Shown in pieces: positions 50,998 through 59,475 of a DNA stretch of 64,000 nt. The translations under genes and the position numbers were made by a program. The DNA is taken from assembly GCF_039542035.1 (NCBI RefSeq), contig NZ_BAABHJ010000005.1, forward strand, positions 620,001-684,000, written 5' to 3'. Within the stretch, counting starts at the first letter, position 1, and every line of letters begins with the position of its first letter. Under the pieces are notes generated by a model that was given only the letters and a program-made list of their open reading frames with translations, was not told the origin of the DNA and did not search any database. Source of the stretch: Actinoallomurus liliacearum (lineage in GTDB: Bacteria; Actinomycetota; Actinomycetes; Streptosporangiales; Streptosporangiaceae).

Positions 50998-51047
50998 CCG
51001 GACCGACGGTCCGGAATCGGTTCGGTACGATACGGACCGGTGGTCCG
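50998..51047. promoter_or_regulatory. Twin palindromic operators between deazaflavin reductase and tetR
   Basis: Two related palindromes: CCGGACC-GAC-GGTCCGG (50998-51014) and CGGACC-GGT-GGTCCG (51033-51047). Their centres are about 34 bp apart, roughly three helical turns. They lie in the divergent promoter region, where a TetR dimer pair would repress both genes. The ribosome-binding AAGGAGGAG for tetR follows. Confidence 0.75.
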
Positions 51048-51067
51048 GTTGGCAAGGAGGAGAATCG

Positions 51068-51643
51068 ATGCCCGGCAAGCCCGAGCGGGCCGACGCTGCC
51101 CGTAACCGGCAGGCGATCCTGGCGGCCGCCGCCGCTCTCTTCGACCGCGACGGCGCGGAGGCGGTGTCGATGAGCGAGATCGCCACGGCGGCCGGTGTCG
51201 GCAAGGGCACGCTGTTCCGCCGATTCGGAGACCGCACCGCCTTGATCGAGGCGGTCATCGAACCCCGGGTCACCGCCTTGCGCGACGCCGTCGAGGCCGG
51301 CCCGCCGCCGCTCGGCCCCGGCGGTCCGCCCGCCGCCGCGCTGCACGCCTACCTGGATGCCCTGCTCGACTTCGTCTGGGCCAACCGAACCCTCATCCGC
51401 GCGCTCGAACACCGCGGTCCGCACGCCTACTACGCGAACGCCGCCAGCCGGTTCTGGATCGACGAGCTCACCCGTCGCCTCACCGCGGCCCGCCCCGGCG
51501 ACGACGCCGAGTACCTGGCGCACGCCCTGTTCACCGCGCTGCGCGCCGACGTCATCGACTATCTCGTCACCGTTCGCGAGATGCCGCCGGACCGCATCCG
51601 AGCCGGCCTGCACGGCCTCGCCGCCGTCCCTCCGGACGACTGA
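51068..51643 (+). CDS. TetR-family transcriptional regulator
   Basis: 191 residues. The N-terminal helix-turn-helix (RQAILAAAAALFDRDGAEAVSMSEIATAAGVGKGTLFRRFGDRTALI) is canonical; the C-terminal ligand domain is helical. It probably represses the divergent deazaflavin reductase and itself through the twin palindromes in front. Confidence 0.93.
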   Translation: MPGKPERADAARNRQAILAAAAALFDRDGAEAVSMSEIATAAGVGKGTLFRRFGDRTALIEAVIEPRVTALRDAVEAGPPPLGPGGPPAAALHAYLDALLDFVWANRTLIRALEHRGPHAYYANAASRFWIDELTRRLTAARPGDDAEYLAHALFTALRADVIDYLVTVREMPPDRIRAGLHGLAAVPPDD

Positions 51644-51965
51644 CCGCCGCAGTGTGCCGAAGGCTCGGTGAAGTCGGGTGACAGGGAAGCGAAGCGCCTG
51701 GAAGATCCGGATCGTCGGCCTGGCGACCGACCGTTCGCCGAGAGTTCCGCCCGCCCCCGGCCCACCCCGGCGGAGGCGGCCATCGACCGCCCGCGATGGC
51801 CCGCGCCCGCGGTGGGCCGTGCCTGCGGTGGGCCGTGCCTGCCTCGGCCTGTGCCCGCGATGGCCGAGCACTCCGCTCGCCTTCCTCCGCCTGGGAGCCG
51901 GGCGCATGTCGCGTGGCGGGCGGGTGAGGTCGTCCGCAGCGGATGATCCGATTACGCTGAGGTTC
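51644..51965. other. Gap between tetR and nuoA
   Basis: The 322-bp interval is mostly the second copy of the direct repeat (51652-51795) and the nuoA promoter region. No gene is seen. Confidence 0.4.
51652..51795. repeat. Diverged direct repeat, copy B
   Basis: Partner of 50321-50465, placed right after the tetR stop codon. The two copies bracket the deazaflavin-reductase/tetR module. Confidence 0.6.
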
Positions 51966-52337
51966 GTGCACGGCTATTACGGGACTTACCTGACGGTCGT
52001 CGTGCTGTTCGTGATCGGCGGTGCGATCGTGGGCGGCGCGTTCCTGGCCAACCGGGCATTGCGCCCGCACCGGCCCACCCCGGAGAAGCTCACGACGTAC
52101 GAGTGCGGTGTCGACCCCGTCGGTGAGGGCTGGGCGCAGTCGTACGTCCGCTACTACGTCTTCGCCTACCTGTACGTCGTGTTCGCGGTCGACGCGGTGT
52201 TCCTGTTCCCCTGGGCGACGGTCTTCTCCGCCAAGGGATACGGCTACGTGACGCTCGGCGAGATGTTCGTCTTCCTCGCCTTCATCGCCGCCGGCCTCGC
52301 GTACGCCTGGAAGAAGGGCGTCCTGGGCTGGGTCTGA
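51966..52337 (+). CDS. nuoA: NADH-quinone oxidoreductase subunit A
   Basis: 123 residues, GTG start. It has three membrane helices and the conserved loop TTYECGVDPVGEGWAQSYVRYYVFAYLYVVFAVDAVFLFPW (the Cys and the Asp of helix 2 are present). It is the membrane-arm small subunit of complex I. It is separated from nuoB by 277 bp, an unusual gap for these normally overlapping genes. Confidence 0.94.
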   Translation: MHGYYGTYLTVVVLFVIGGAIVGGAFLANRALRPHRPTPEKLTTYECGVDPVGEGWAQSYVRYYVFAYLYVVFAVDAVFLFPWATVFSAKGYGYVTLGEMFVFLAFIAAGLAYAWKKGVLGWV

Positions 52338-52614
52338 GCCGCCGACCATGGTCAGTCGTCCTGCGGCAGCAACTCAGCCGGGTCGAACTCCACCGGGAAC
52401 GGCAGCGTGACCCGGCCTTTCGCCCCGCCGGCCAGGCGTTCGGGTGCCGATACGAGCCGCTCTCGGTCGACATGGGGGTCGATGTACGCAACGTGATTGA
52501 TCGACTACGCTGTCGGTTGCACACTATGACCGATCTGTGACAACTGTGCCCCAAGGGTCCCGCCGTCATCCACCTTGTCGCCGGTGCGGTGCGAGGACGC
52601 GTAAGAATGGGGGC
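52338..52614. other. Gap between nuoA and nuoB
   Basis: 277 bp without a supported gene. It could hold a separate promoter for nuoBCH. A TTGATC near 52497 and an inverted GCAAC/GTTGC pair nearby are the only features I can see. Confidence 0.35.
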
Positions 52615-53904
52615 ATGGGTGCCGTCGATCTCCCCGAGCCGCGTATCGGGCCCGCCTCCCGGCTCGCCCCGAAGCCGATCAAGTTCGTGCTCAACTGGGG
52701 GCGGCGGTACTCCCTGTGGGTGTTCAACTTCGGCCTGGCCTGCTGCGCCATCGAGTTCATCGCGACGTCGATGTCCCGGCACGACTTCATCAGGCTGGGC
52801 GTCATCCCCTTCGCGCCGGGGCCGCGGCAGGCCGACCTGATGGTGGTCTCCGGCACGGTCAGCGACAAGATGGCGCCGGCCGTGAAGCGGCTGTACGAGC
52901 AGATGCCCGAGCCGAAGTACGTCATCTCCTTCGGCGCCTGCTCCAACTGTGGCGGCCCCTACTGGGACTCGTACTGCGTGACGAAGGGCGTCGACCAGAT
53001 CATCCCCGTCGACGTGTACGTTCCGGGCTGTCCGCCCCGGCCGGAGGCGCTCCTGCACGGCATCCTCAAGCTGCAGGAGAAGATCGCCGCCGAGTCGCTC
53101 GGCGAGCGGTACACCGGGGACGGTGAGGCCGTCGCGCCGCCACCGCCGGTCGTACGCCGGCCGCCCACGCCCGCCGTCCTGCGCCGCCCGCTCGTGCTGC
53201 CGCCCGTGCCCGAGCCGGAGGAGATCGAGGCTGCCGAGCAGCCCACGCAGAGTTTCCCCGCGCTGGGCGAGGACGTCGCGTCGACCAGGACGCAGGAGCT
53301 TCCGCCACCGGTCGTCCCGGCGCCGGAAGAGGACCGGGCCGGCACCGGGGACAGCGTCGAGACGCAGGACCTACCCGTTCCCGAGCTCCCCGCTTCCGGC
53401 GAGTCGCCGTCCGCCGCCGCGGAGACCCAGGAACTCCCGACAGTGGACTCCGGCACGATCCAGGATTCGTCCCCGCTGGACTCCGAGACGACGAAGGACC
53501 TGCCGCTGCCGGACGAGCCGGGCGTCGCGGAAAGCCCGACCGAGGAGCTGCCCACGGTGCCTGAGGCGGGGCCGGGCGCGGAGCGGTCGGCTTCAAGGGG
53601 GCACGATGAGCCGACCGAGGTGCTGCCCACGGTGCCCGAGACGGGGCCGGGCCGGGAGCGGCCGTCCTCCAAGGGGCCGGACGAGCCCACCGAGGTGCCG
53701 CCCGCGGTCGACGAGGACGCCGGAACCGAGCCGGCCGCGGCGCCGGACGATGCCGGGCGCGCGGGGGAGGCGCGGGAGTCGCAGGCCGGGGCGAAGAGAA
53801 AGGCGCGGCGGTTGAGCGGCCGGTTGCGGAAGTTCGCCGAGCCGCCACCCGTGCAGGGTGACACCGACCACACGATCATCCCGGGGCTGAGCGATGACGA
53901 TTGA
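52615..53904 (+). CDS. nuoB: NADH-quinone oxidoreductase subunit B with long repetitive acidic C-terminal tail
   Basis: 429 residues; usual NuoB is about 160-190. Residues 1-165 are a normal NuoB: GLACCAIE (adjacent cluster cysteines), 'SFGACSNCGG' and 'VYVPGCPPRPEALLHG', so the N2 4Fe-4S ligands are present. The last ~260 residues are Pro/Glu/Thr-rich and disordered-looking. They include three exact-phase 25-codon repeats of PTE-x-LPTVPE-x-GPG-x-ER (53536 onward) and a basic patch (KRKARRLSGRLRKF) before the end. The nuoC ATG overlaps its end by 11 bp. Confidence 0.9.
   Translation: MGAVDLPEPRIGPASRLAPKPIKFVLNWGRRYSLWVFNFGLACCAIEFIATSMSRHDFIRLGVIPFAPGPRQADLMVVSGTVSDKMAPAVKRLYEQMPEPKYVISFGACSNCGGPYWDSYCVTKGVDQIIPVDVYVPGCPPRPEALLHGILKLQEKIAAESLGERYTGDGEAVAPPPPVVRRPPTPAVLRRPLVLPPVPEPEEIEAAEQPTQSFPALGEDVASTRTQELPPPVVPAPEEDRAGTGDSVETQDLPVPELPASGESPSAAAETQELPTVDSGTIQDSSPLDSETTKDLPLPDEPGVAESPTEELPTVPEAGPGAERSASRGHDEPTEVLPTVPETGPGRERPSSKGPDEPTEVPPAVDEDAGTEPAAAPDDAGRAGEARESQAGAKRKARRLSGRLRKFAEPPPVQGDTDHTIIPGLSDDD
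53536..53700 (+). repeat. 75-bp tandem repeat in the nuoB tail
   Basis: Units start at 53536, 53611 and 53686, exactly 75 bp apart, each encoding PTE-x-x-P-x-V and, in the first two, PE-x-GPG-x-ER-x-x-S. The third unit is partial. Exact spacing keeps the frame. Confidence 0.85.
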
Positions 53905-54562
53905 GCTGGCGGTGTCGTGGGCGCGCCGGTTCGGTGACGACGTGCGGGCCGAGGAGTCCTTCGGCCTGCTGACCGTCGACGTGCCGCCGGAGCTGTGGGA
54001 GGAGGCGCTGACGTTCGCGCGCGACGAACTGGACTGCGGCTTCTTCGACTGGCTCACCGCCGTCGACGAGCTGGAGCGCGGGTTCGTGATCGTGACGCAC
54101 CTTCACTCGCTCGAGCAGAAACACCACCTGCTGATCCGTACGACGGTGCCGCGCGAGGACCCGCGCCTGGTGAGCGCGACCGCGATCTACCGTGGCGCGA
54201 ACTGGCACGAGCGGGAGACGCATGAGATGTTCGGCGTGATCTTCGACGGGCATCCGGACCTGCAGCCGCTGCTGCTGCCGGACGGGTTCGAAGGGCATCC
54301 GCTGCGCAAGGAGTTCGTGCTGGCGGCGCGGGTGGCCAAGCCCTGGCCGGGCGCGAAGGAGCCCGGCGAGTCCGGGCACGGAGCGCCGAGCCGCCGCCGG
54401 ATGCTGCCGCCCGGCGTACCCCAGGACTGGGGTCCCGCCGCCCGGCAGGGCGCCGGCGCGGAGGCGCGCCGGGGTGCACGCCCCGGTGCGGCCGAGGCTC
54501 CCGGGGAGCAGCCGCCGCGTCGCCGGGCGCGCGGCATCGACCCGGAGGGCGGCGATGTCTGA
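53894..54562 (+). CDS. nuoC: NADH-quinone oxidoreductase subunit C
   Basis: 222 residues. It has the 30-kDa-subunit signature: 'ELDCGFFDWLTAVDEL' (second strand), 'HHLLIRTTVPREDPRLVSATAIYRGANWHERETHEMFGVIFDGHPDL' and 'LLPDGFEGHPLRKEF'. A basic Arg/Ala/Pro-rich tail of ~60 residues follows. No nuoD follows; the next gene is nuoH, whose ATG overlaps the nuoC stop by 8 bp. Confidence 0.93.
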   Translation: MTIELAVSWARRFGDDVRAEESFGLLTVDVPPELWEEALTFARDELDCGFFDWLTAVDELERGFVIVTHLHSLEQKHHLLIRTTVPREDPRLVSATAIYRGANWHERETHEMFGVIFDGHPDLQPLLLPDGFEGHPLRKEFVLAARVAKPWPGAKEPGESGHGAPSRRRMLPPGVPQDWGPAARQGAGAEARRGARPGAAEAPGEQPPRRRARGIDPEGGDV

Positions 54563-55520
54563 CGTCCTGGTCGTCATCGTCAAGCTGCTGCTGGTCGTCG
54601 GCGCGTTCGCCGTGCTGCCGCTGCTGGTCGGGCAGGCCGAGCACAAGGTCATGGCCCATATGCAGGGCCGCCTCGGGCCGATGTACGCGGGGGCGTTCCA
54701 CGGCTGGGCGCAGCTGGTCGCGGATGGGGTGAAGTTCGCCCAGAAGGAGGACGTGATCCCGGCCGCCGCCGACCGGCGGGTCTTCTCGCTCGCGCCGGCG
54801 GTCGCGCTGATCCCGTACCTCGTCGTGCTGGTCGTGGTGCCGGTCGGGCCGAGCGGTCAGGTGGCCGTGTCGATGGACGCCGGGCTGTTCTTCGCGCTGG
54901 CGATGATCGGCGTCGGCGTGCTGGGCGCGATCATGGCCGGCTGGGCCAGCGCGAACAAGTACAGCCTGCTCGGCGGCATGCGGGTCGCCGCGCAGCTGCT
55001 GTCGTACGAGCTGCCGATGGTGCTGGCCGCGTCGTCGGTGGCGATGGCGGCGGGCAGCCTGAACCTCACCACGATCGTCGACCAGTGGCGGTGGTGGTGG
55101 CTGCCCTGGCAGGTGATCGGCGGGGTGGTCTTCTTCATCGCTGGCCTGGCCGAGCTGCGCCGTCCTCCGTTCGACATGCCGGTCGCCGACTCCGAGATCA
55201 TCTTCGGCCCGTACACCGAGTACGCCGGGTTGCGGTTCGCCCTCTTCCTGCTGGCGGAGTACGCCGGGATCGTGGTGCTGGCCGCGCTGACGACCGTGCT
55301 GTTCCTCGGCGGCTGGAAGGGACCGGCGCTCGACCACGAGCTCGGCTGGCTGTGGACGCTGATCAAGGTGTTCGTGCTGTCGTTCGTCGTGATCTGGCTG
55401 CGGGTGAGCTACCCACGGCTGCGCGAGGACCAGCTGCAGAAGCTCGCCTGGGCCGGGCTGGTCCCGCTCGCCCTCGTCCAGCTGGCCCTCACCGGCGTCA
55501 TCAAGATCGCCATCGGCTGA
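54555..55520 (+). CDS. nuoH: NADH-quinone oxidoreductase subunit H
   Basis: 321 residues from ATG 54555. It has eight helices with the NuoH signatures: 'EHKVMAHMQGRLGPMYAGAFHGWAQLVADGVKFAQKED', 'AELRRPPFDMPVADSEIIFGPYTEY' and the acidic quinone-channel residues. It ends with LALTGVIKIAIG. A strong terminator follows 18 bp later, separating the rest of the nuo genes. In complete clusters nuoI follows directly; here it lies 5.3 kb away. Confidence 0.95.
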   Translation: MSDVLVVIVKLLLVVGAFAVLPLLVGQAEHKVMAHMQGRLGPMYAGAFHGWAQLVADGVKFAQKEDVIPAAADRRVFSLAPAVALIPYLVVLVVVPVGPSGQVAVSMDAGLFFALAMIGVGVLGAIMAGWASANKYSLLGGMRVAAQLLSYELPMVLAASSVAMAAGSLNLTTIVDQWRWWWLPWQVIGGVVFFIAGLAELRRPPFDMPVADSEIIFGPYTEYAGLRFALFLLAEYAGIVVLAALTTVLFLGGWKGPALDHELGWLWTLIKVFVLSFVVIWLRVSYPRLREDQLQKLAWAGLVPLALVQLALTGVIKIAIG

Positions 55521-55538
55521 GTCCGGCCGGTCGACCCC

Positions 55539-55572
55539 ACGCCCGCCCACGATCGTGGGCGGGCGTTCCTTT
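55539..55572 (+). terminator. Strong intrinsic terminator after nuoH
   Basis: A 14-bp perfect stem with no loop bases (ACGCCCGCCCACGA / its complement, 55539-55566) is followed by TCCTTTT. It starts 18 bp after the nuoH stop codon. Confidence 0.93.
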
Positions 55573-55588
55573 TCCCTGCCGGGGCCGC

Positions 55589-55637
55589 TTGACGGCAGTT
55601 GGTTAACAGCATTAGCTTCATGGCTATGAGCATTAGC
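55589..55637 (+). promoter_or_regulatory. Promoter with two AGCATTAGC repeats before the hydrolase-tetR operon
   Basis: TTGACG (55589-55594) and TAGCTT (55613-55618, 18-bp spacing) are a plausible -35/-10 pair. AGCATTAGC occurs at 55608-55616 and 55629-55637, overlapping the -10 and the start region. It is a likely operator for the TetR protein encoded by the second gene of the operon. Confidence 0.5.
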
Positions 55638-55652
55638 CACGAGGAGATGACG

Positions 55653-56489
55653 ATGACCGAGTTCCTGAGCGTCGACGGCGGACGGATCGCGTACGAGGTG
55701 GCCGGTGAGGGGCCGCTGGTCGTGCTGGCACCCGGCATGGGCATCCTGCGCAGCGCCTACCGCCACCTCGCATCCCGGCTCGTCGCGGCCGGATTCCGGG
55801 TGGCGAGCACCGACCTGCGCGGGCACGGCGAGTCCAGCACCGGCTGGGCCTGCTACACCCGCACGGACACGGCCGGGGACCTGCTCGCGCTGATCCGGCA
55901 CCTGGGCGGGCCGGCGGTCGTCGTCGGCCACTCCTTCGCCGGCGGGGCCGCCACCATCGCGGCCGCCCAGGAGCCCGAGCTCGTCGGCGCCGTCGTCGAG
56001 ATCGCCCCCTTCACCCGGGCGCAGAAGCTCGACCTCGGCGGGTTCCTGCGGATCGGGCGCTACCGCAAGGGCCTGGCCCTGCTGCTGAGGACGGGGCTGT
56101 TCGGCAGCGTGGAGGCATGGACCCGCTACCTCGACCACGCCTACCCCGGCACGAAGCCCGCCGACTTCGCCGACCAGGTCGGCGCGATCCGCGCGAGCCT
56201 GAGCGACAAGGACCGCATGACGGCCGTGCGCAAGATGGGGCAGTCCAAGCCGACCGACGCCGGCGCGCAGCTCCCGAACATCACCTGCCCGGCCCTGGTC
56301 GTCATGGGCACGCTCGACCCCGACTGGGCCGACCCGAAGGCCGAGGCGGACGGCGTCGTCGCCGCGATGTCCGCCGGGCGCGGCACCGTGGCGATGATCG
56401 AGGGCGCCGGGCACTACCCGCACGCGCAGTTCCCCGAGAAGGTCGCCGCGGTCATGGTGCCGTTCCTCAAGCAGCACACGGCCGCCTGA
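55653..56489 (+). CDS. Alpha/beta hydrolase
   Basis: 278 residues from ATG 55653, with GAGGAG 6 bases upstream. The hydrolase core includes VVLAPGMGILRSAYRHLA, the nucleophile elbow GHSFAGG (VVVGHSFAGGAAT), an acidic strand end (MGTLDPDWADP) and the His of EGAGHYPHAQFPEKV. A haloperoxidase/esterase-like enzyme. It is followed 16 bp later by a TetR regulator in the same operon. Confidence 0.87.
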   Translation: MTEFLSVDGGRIAYEVAGEGPLVVLAPGMGILRSAYRHLASRLVAAGFRVASTDLRGHGESSTGWACYTRTDTAGDLLALIRHLGGPAVVVGHSFAGGAATIAAAQEPELVGAVVEIAPFTRAQKLDLGGFLRIGRYRKGLALLLRTGLFGSVEAWTRYLDHAYPGTKPADFADQVGAIRASLSDKDRMTAVRKMGQSKPTDAGAQLPNITCPALVVMGTLDPDWADPKAEADGVVAAMSAGRGTVAMIEGAGHYPHAQFPEKVAAVMVPFLKQHTAA

Positions 56490-56505
56490 CCGAGAAGGAG
56501 CGACC

Positions 56506-57090
56506 ATGCCACGAGGCAGACTGACCCCGGCCGACGTCGTGCGGGCCGGCGCCGAGCTGGCCGACGAGGTCGGCTACCAGGACCTGGCGATGGGCGCGCT
56601 GGCCCAGCGGCTCGGCGTCCGCACGCCGTCCCTGTACAAGCACGTCGACGGCCTGGACGACCTGCGACGCCGGGTCGCCACCCTCGCGATGACCGAGCTC
56701 GGCGAGGCCGTACGGGCCGCCATCCAGGGCAAGGCCGGCTCGGACGCGCTGGGGGGCTTCGCCCGGGCGTTCGCCGCGTACGTCACCGCCCACCCCGGCC
56801 GCTACACCGCGACGATCGGCGCCGAGGTCACCGGGCCCGGCGACGAGCTCTACGACGCGAGCGCCCGGGTGCTCGAGTCGATGGCCGCGATCCTGCGCGG
56901 GTACGGCGTCGAGGACGGTGAGATGGTGCACGCCCAGCGCACGCTGCGGTGTCTCTTCCACGGGTTCGCCGCGCTCCAGGCGGCCGGCGGTTTCCAGTGG
57001 AGCGGCGACGCCGACGAGAGCTTCGACTGGATGATCGGCTTCATCGACCGCGGCCTCACGAGCGAGGCGGCGGTTCAGGACCTGAGGTAG
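56506..57090 (+). CDS. TetR-family regulator (WHG/TetR_C_33-like)
   Basis: 194 residues. The helix-turn-helix (VVRAGAELADEVGYQDLAMGALAQRLGVRTPSLYKHVDG) ends with the SLYKHVDGLDDL signature of the WHG-domain group. It is co-transcribed with the hydrolase and probably autoregulates it. Its last 16 bp overlap the end of the convergent response regulator. Confidence 0.9.
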   Translation: MPRGRLTPADVVRAGAELADEVGYQDLAMGALAQRLGVRTPSLYKHVDGLDDLRRRVATLAMTELGEAVRAAIQGKAGSDALGGFARAFAAYVTAHPGRYTATIGAEVTGPGDELYDASARVLESMAAILRGYGVEDGEMVHAQRTLRCLFHGFAALQAAGGFQWSGDADESFDWMIGFIDRGLTSEAAVQDLR

Positions 57091-57713
57091 TGCAGGACCG
57101 CCAGCACCCGCCGGTGGTCGTCGCCGGACGGCGCCAGGCCGAGCTTGGTGAAGATGTTGGCGATGTGCTTCTCCACCGCCCGGTCGGAGACGACGAGGGT
57201 CTTGGCGATCGCCGCGTTCGCCCGGCCCTCGGCCATCAGGGCCAGCACCTCCCGCTCCCGCGGCGTCAGCGCGCCGACGCCCTGGTGACGGGCGCCCAGC
57301 AGCTGGGCCACGACCTCGGGGTCCAGCGCGGTCCCGCCCGCCGCGACCCGCCGCAGCGCGTCGACGAAGTCGTCCAGGTCGGCGACGCGCTCCTTGAGCA
57401 GATAACCGACGCCCCCGGGCGACCGGGCGAGGAGGTCGGCGGCGAACCGCGTCTCGACGTACTGGGAGAACAGCAGGATCCCCGTACGCGGGTGGTCACG
57501 GCGCAGGTCGATCGCCGCCCGCAGCCCCTCGTCCGTGTGCGTCGGCGGCATCCGGACGTCGATGACGGCGACGTCCGGGCGGTGTTCGGCGACCGCCTCC
57601 CGCAACGCCATGGCGTCTCCCACCCCCGCGACCACCTCGTGGCCACGTACGGCCAGCAACTGGGCCAGCCCCTCCCGGAGGATGACGGCGTCGTCGGCGA
57701 TCACGATGCGCAT
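57075..57713 (-). CDS. NarL/LuxR-family response regulator
   Basis: 212 residues from ATG 57713. The receiver has DD pocket residues (IVIADDAVILREG), the phospho-Asp in VAVIDVRMPP and a Lys (YLLKERVAD); a LuxR helix-turn-helix follows (LTPREREVLALMAEGRANAAIA, RAVEKHIANIFTKLGL). It forms a three-gene operon with the kinase and sensor-domain genes upstream. Confidence 0.92.
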   Translation of the reverse strand: MRIVIADDAVILREGLAQLLAVRGHEVVAGVGDAMALREAVAEHRPDVAVIDVRMPPTHTDEGLRAAIDLRRDHPRTGILLFSQYVETRFAADLLARSPGGVGYLLKERVADLDDFVDALRRVAAGGTALDPEVVAQLLGARHQGVGALTPREREVLALMAEGRANAAIAKTLVVSDRAVEKHIANIFTKLGLAPSGDDHRRVLAVLHYLRS

Positions 57714-57724
57714 GGGGCGGGTCC

Positions 57725-59026
57725 TCACGCCTGAGAAGGGAGTTCGACGGTGATCACGGTAGGACCACCGGGAGGACTGACGACCTCCAGGAGGCCGTCG
57801 ACCGGCCGGATCCGCTCGGCGAGGCCGGGCAGGCCCGAACCCGCGCCGACGACCGCGCCGCCCGAGCCGTCGTCCCGTACGCGCAGCCGCAGGCGATCCT
57901 CGTGCTGGACCACCTCGATCTCGGCACGGGTGGCGCCGCTGTGCTTGATGACGTTGGTCAGCAGCTCCGCCGCGCAGAAGTACGCGATCGACTCGATCGC
58001 CGCCGTCGGCCGTACGGGGATGTCGGCGCGCAGCTCGACGGGCAGGCCGGCGCCCGCCACGAGGGTGGCCAGGGCGGCGTCCAGCCCGCTGTCCAGGACC
58101 GGCGGGTGGATGCCGCGGACGAGCTCGCGCAGTTCGGTGACGGCCTCCCGCGCCGTCGCCTGGGCGGCGGTGGCGAGGTCCCGTACCGGCCCCTTCGGCG
58201 CCGTCTCCCGCAGCAGGGTGAGCTGCATGGTCAGCGCGACCAGCCGGGCCTGCGCGCCGTCGTGCAGGTCCCGCTCGATGCGGCGGAGCGTCGCGGCGGC
58301 GTCGTCGACCGCGCGCGCCCGGGTCTCCTCCAGCGTGCGGATGCGCGCGGCGGCGGAGGAGTCGCCGAGCAGCCGCCGGATCAGGATCCGGTCCAGCAGC
58401 ACGACCGCGTGCACCGCGCGCGGCGCGACGAACAGCAGGACCGCGCCGACGGCCGAGACGAGCAGCGCGCGGGGCCAGGTGTCGAGGTGGAAGGCGCCGA
58501 CCACGAAGCCGTGCCGGATCATCCCGCGCTCGTCGCGGGTCGTCACGTCGTTCCAGCCGAACGCGCGCTGCAGCGGATAGGTGAGCGCGACGACGCCCCA
58601 TCCCCACGTGAACAGGATGACGTAGAGATGGAGCAGGGCGAGGGGAGGCCGCACGAGGAGGTACGCCATCGCCCGCCAGCCGGCGGCGTCGCTCAGCACG
58701 GCCTGGACCCGGCCGTAGAGACCGGTGCCGGGACGGTGCGGCGCGGGCGGCCGTACGCGCTCCCCGAGGAGGCGCCCGGCCAGTGCGCGGTGCAGGCCGC
58801 CGAACCGCCGGGCGCCGATCAGGGCCACGGCGAGCAGGGGGATGCCGACGGCGGTGACGGCCAGGCCCGCGCCGAGCGCGAGCGTCACCACCGCGTAGCC
58901 GAATCCGAGGACGGCCGCCGGCACGCCGAGCACGGCGTACAGCAGCTCGGCCGCCGCCCGCCACCCGAAGGCCGCCCGTGCGGCGGCCACCGGCCGGAGT
59001 GCCGCGCCGAGGGTCATCCGTTCCAT
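57725..59026 (-). CDS. Sensor histidine kinase (HisKA_3) with membrane sensor domain
   Basis: 433 residues from ATG 59026. The N-terminal half contains four to six hydrophobic helices of a sensor-type domain. The phospho-acceptor helix IERDLHDGAQARLVALTMQLT carries the His; the ATPase domain shows 'CAAELLTNVIKHSGAT', RDDGSGGA and 'GSGLPGLAERIRPVDGLL'. It starts within the end of the upstream sensor-domain gene (overlap 13 bp). Confidence 0.9.
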   Translation of the reverse strand: MERMTLGAALRPVAAARAAFGWRAAAELLYAVLGVPAAVLGFGYAVVTLALGAGLAVTAVGIPLLAVALIGARRFGGLHRALAGRLLGERVRPPAPHRPGTGLYGRVQAVLSDAAGWRAMAYLLVRPPLALLHLYVILFTWGWGVVALTYPLQRAFGWNDVTTRDERGMIRHGFVVGAFHLDTWPRALLVSAVGAVLLFVAPRAVHAVVLLDRILIRRLLGDSSAAARIRTLEETRARAVDDAAATLRRIERDLHDGAQARLVALTMQLTLLRETAPKGPVRDLATAAQATAREAVTELRELVRGIHPPVLDSGLDAALATLVAGAGLPVELRADIPVRPTAAIESIAYFCAAELLTNVIKHSGATRAEIEVVQHEDRLRLRVRDDGSGGAVVGAGSGLPGLAERIRPVDGLLEVVSPPGGPTVITVELPSQA

Positions 59027-59475
59027 CGCCCCAGAATCCGGACGTGCAGCGCGGTCAGCCCGCGCAGGATCCACGGCATGAGGTACAGGAACGGCAGCCC
59101 GCCGAAGACCGCGTGGAACGCCCACACTCCGGCGAACGTGGGGCCGCCCCACGCGTGCTCGTACGATCCGCCCATACCGATCAGCCAACGTACCGGGTAG
59201 GCCAGGTTGAGGACCACGAGCGACCACCCGTAGCCGGTGATCACGATGCCGGCGAGGGCGAGCGGCAGGGCGGCGATCCCGCGCAGCCGGGTGACCCGGA
59301 CGCCGCGGCCGAGGAGCGCGCCCGCCAGCCGGCGCTGCAGCCGCCCGCCATCGGCGACCGCCGGCAGCGCCACGGCCGGCGCCAGCAGGACGTAGGCGGT
59401 GCGCCGCCAGGGCTCGGCGGTGAAGGGCGCCCGCCACCAGGCGGCCGTCGGGGATCCGGAGGTCAGCACGGTCAT
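59014..59475 (-). CDS. Sensor-domain membrane protein of the two-component operon
   Basis: 153 residues from ATG 59475. Three or four hydrophobic helices with the motif 'YPVRWLIGMGGSYEHAWGGPTFAGVWAFHAVFGGLPFLYLMPW', as in the putative sensor domain found in actinobacterial two-component operons. It resembles the membrane part of the downstream kinase, suggesting a duplicated or split sensor module. Confidence 0.72.
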   Translation of the reverse strand: MTVLTSGSPTAAWWRAPFTAEPWRRTAYVLLAPAVALPAVADGGRLQRRLAGALLGRGVRVTRLRGIAALPLALAGIVITGYGWSLVVLNLAYPVRWLIGMGGSYEHAWGGPTFAGVWAFHAVFGGLPFLYLMPWILRGLTALHVRILGRWNG

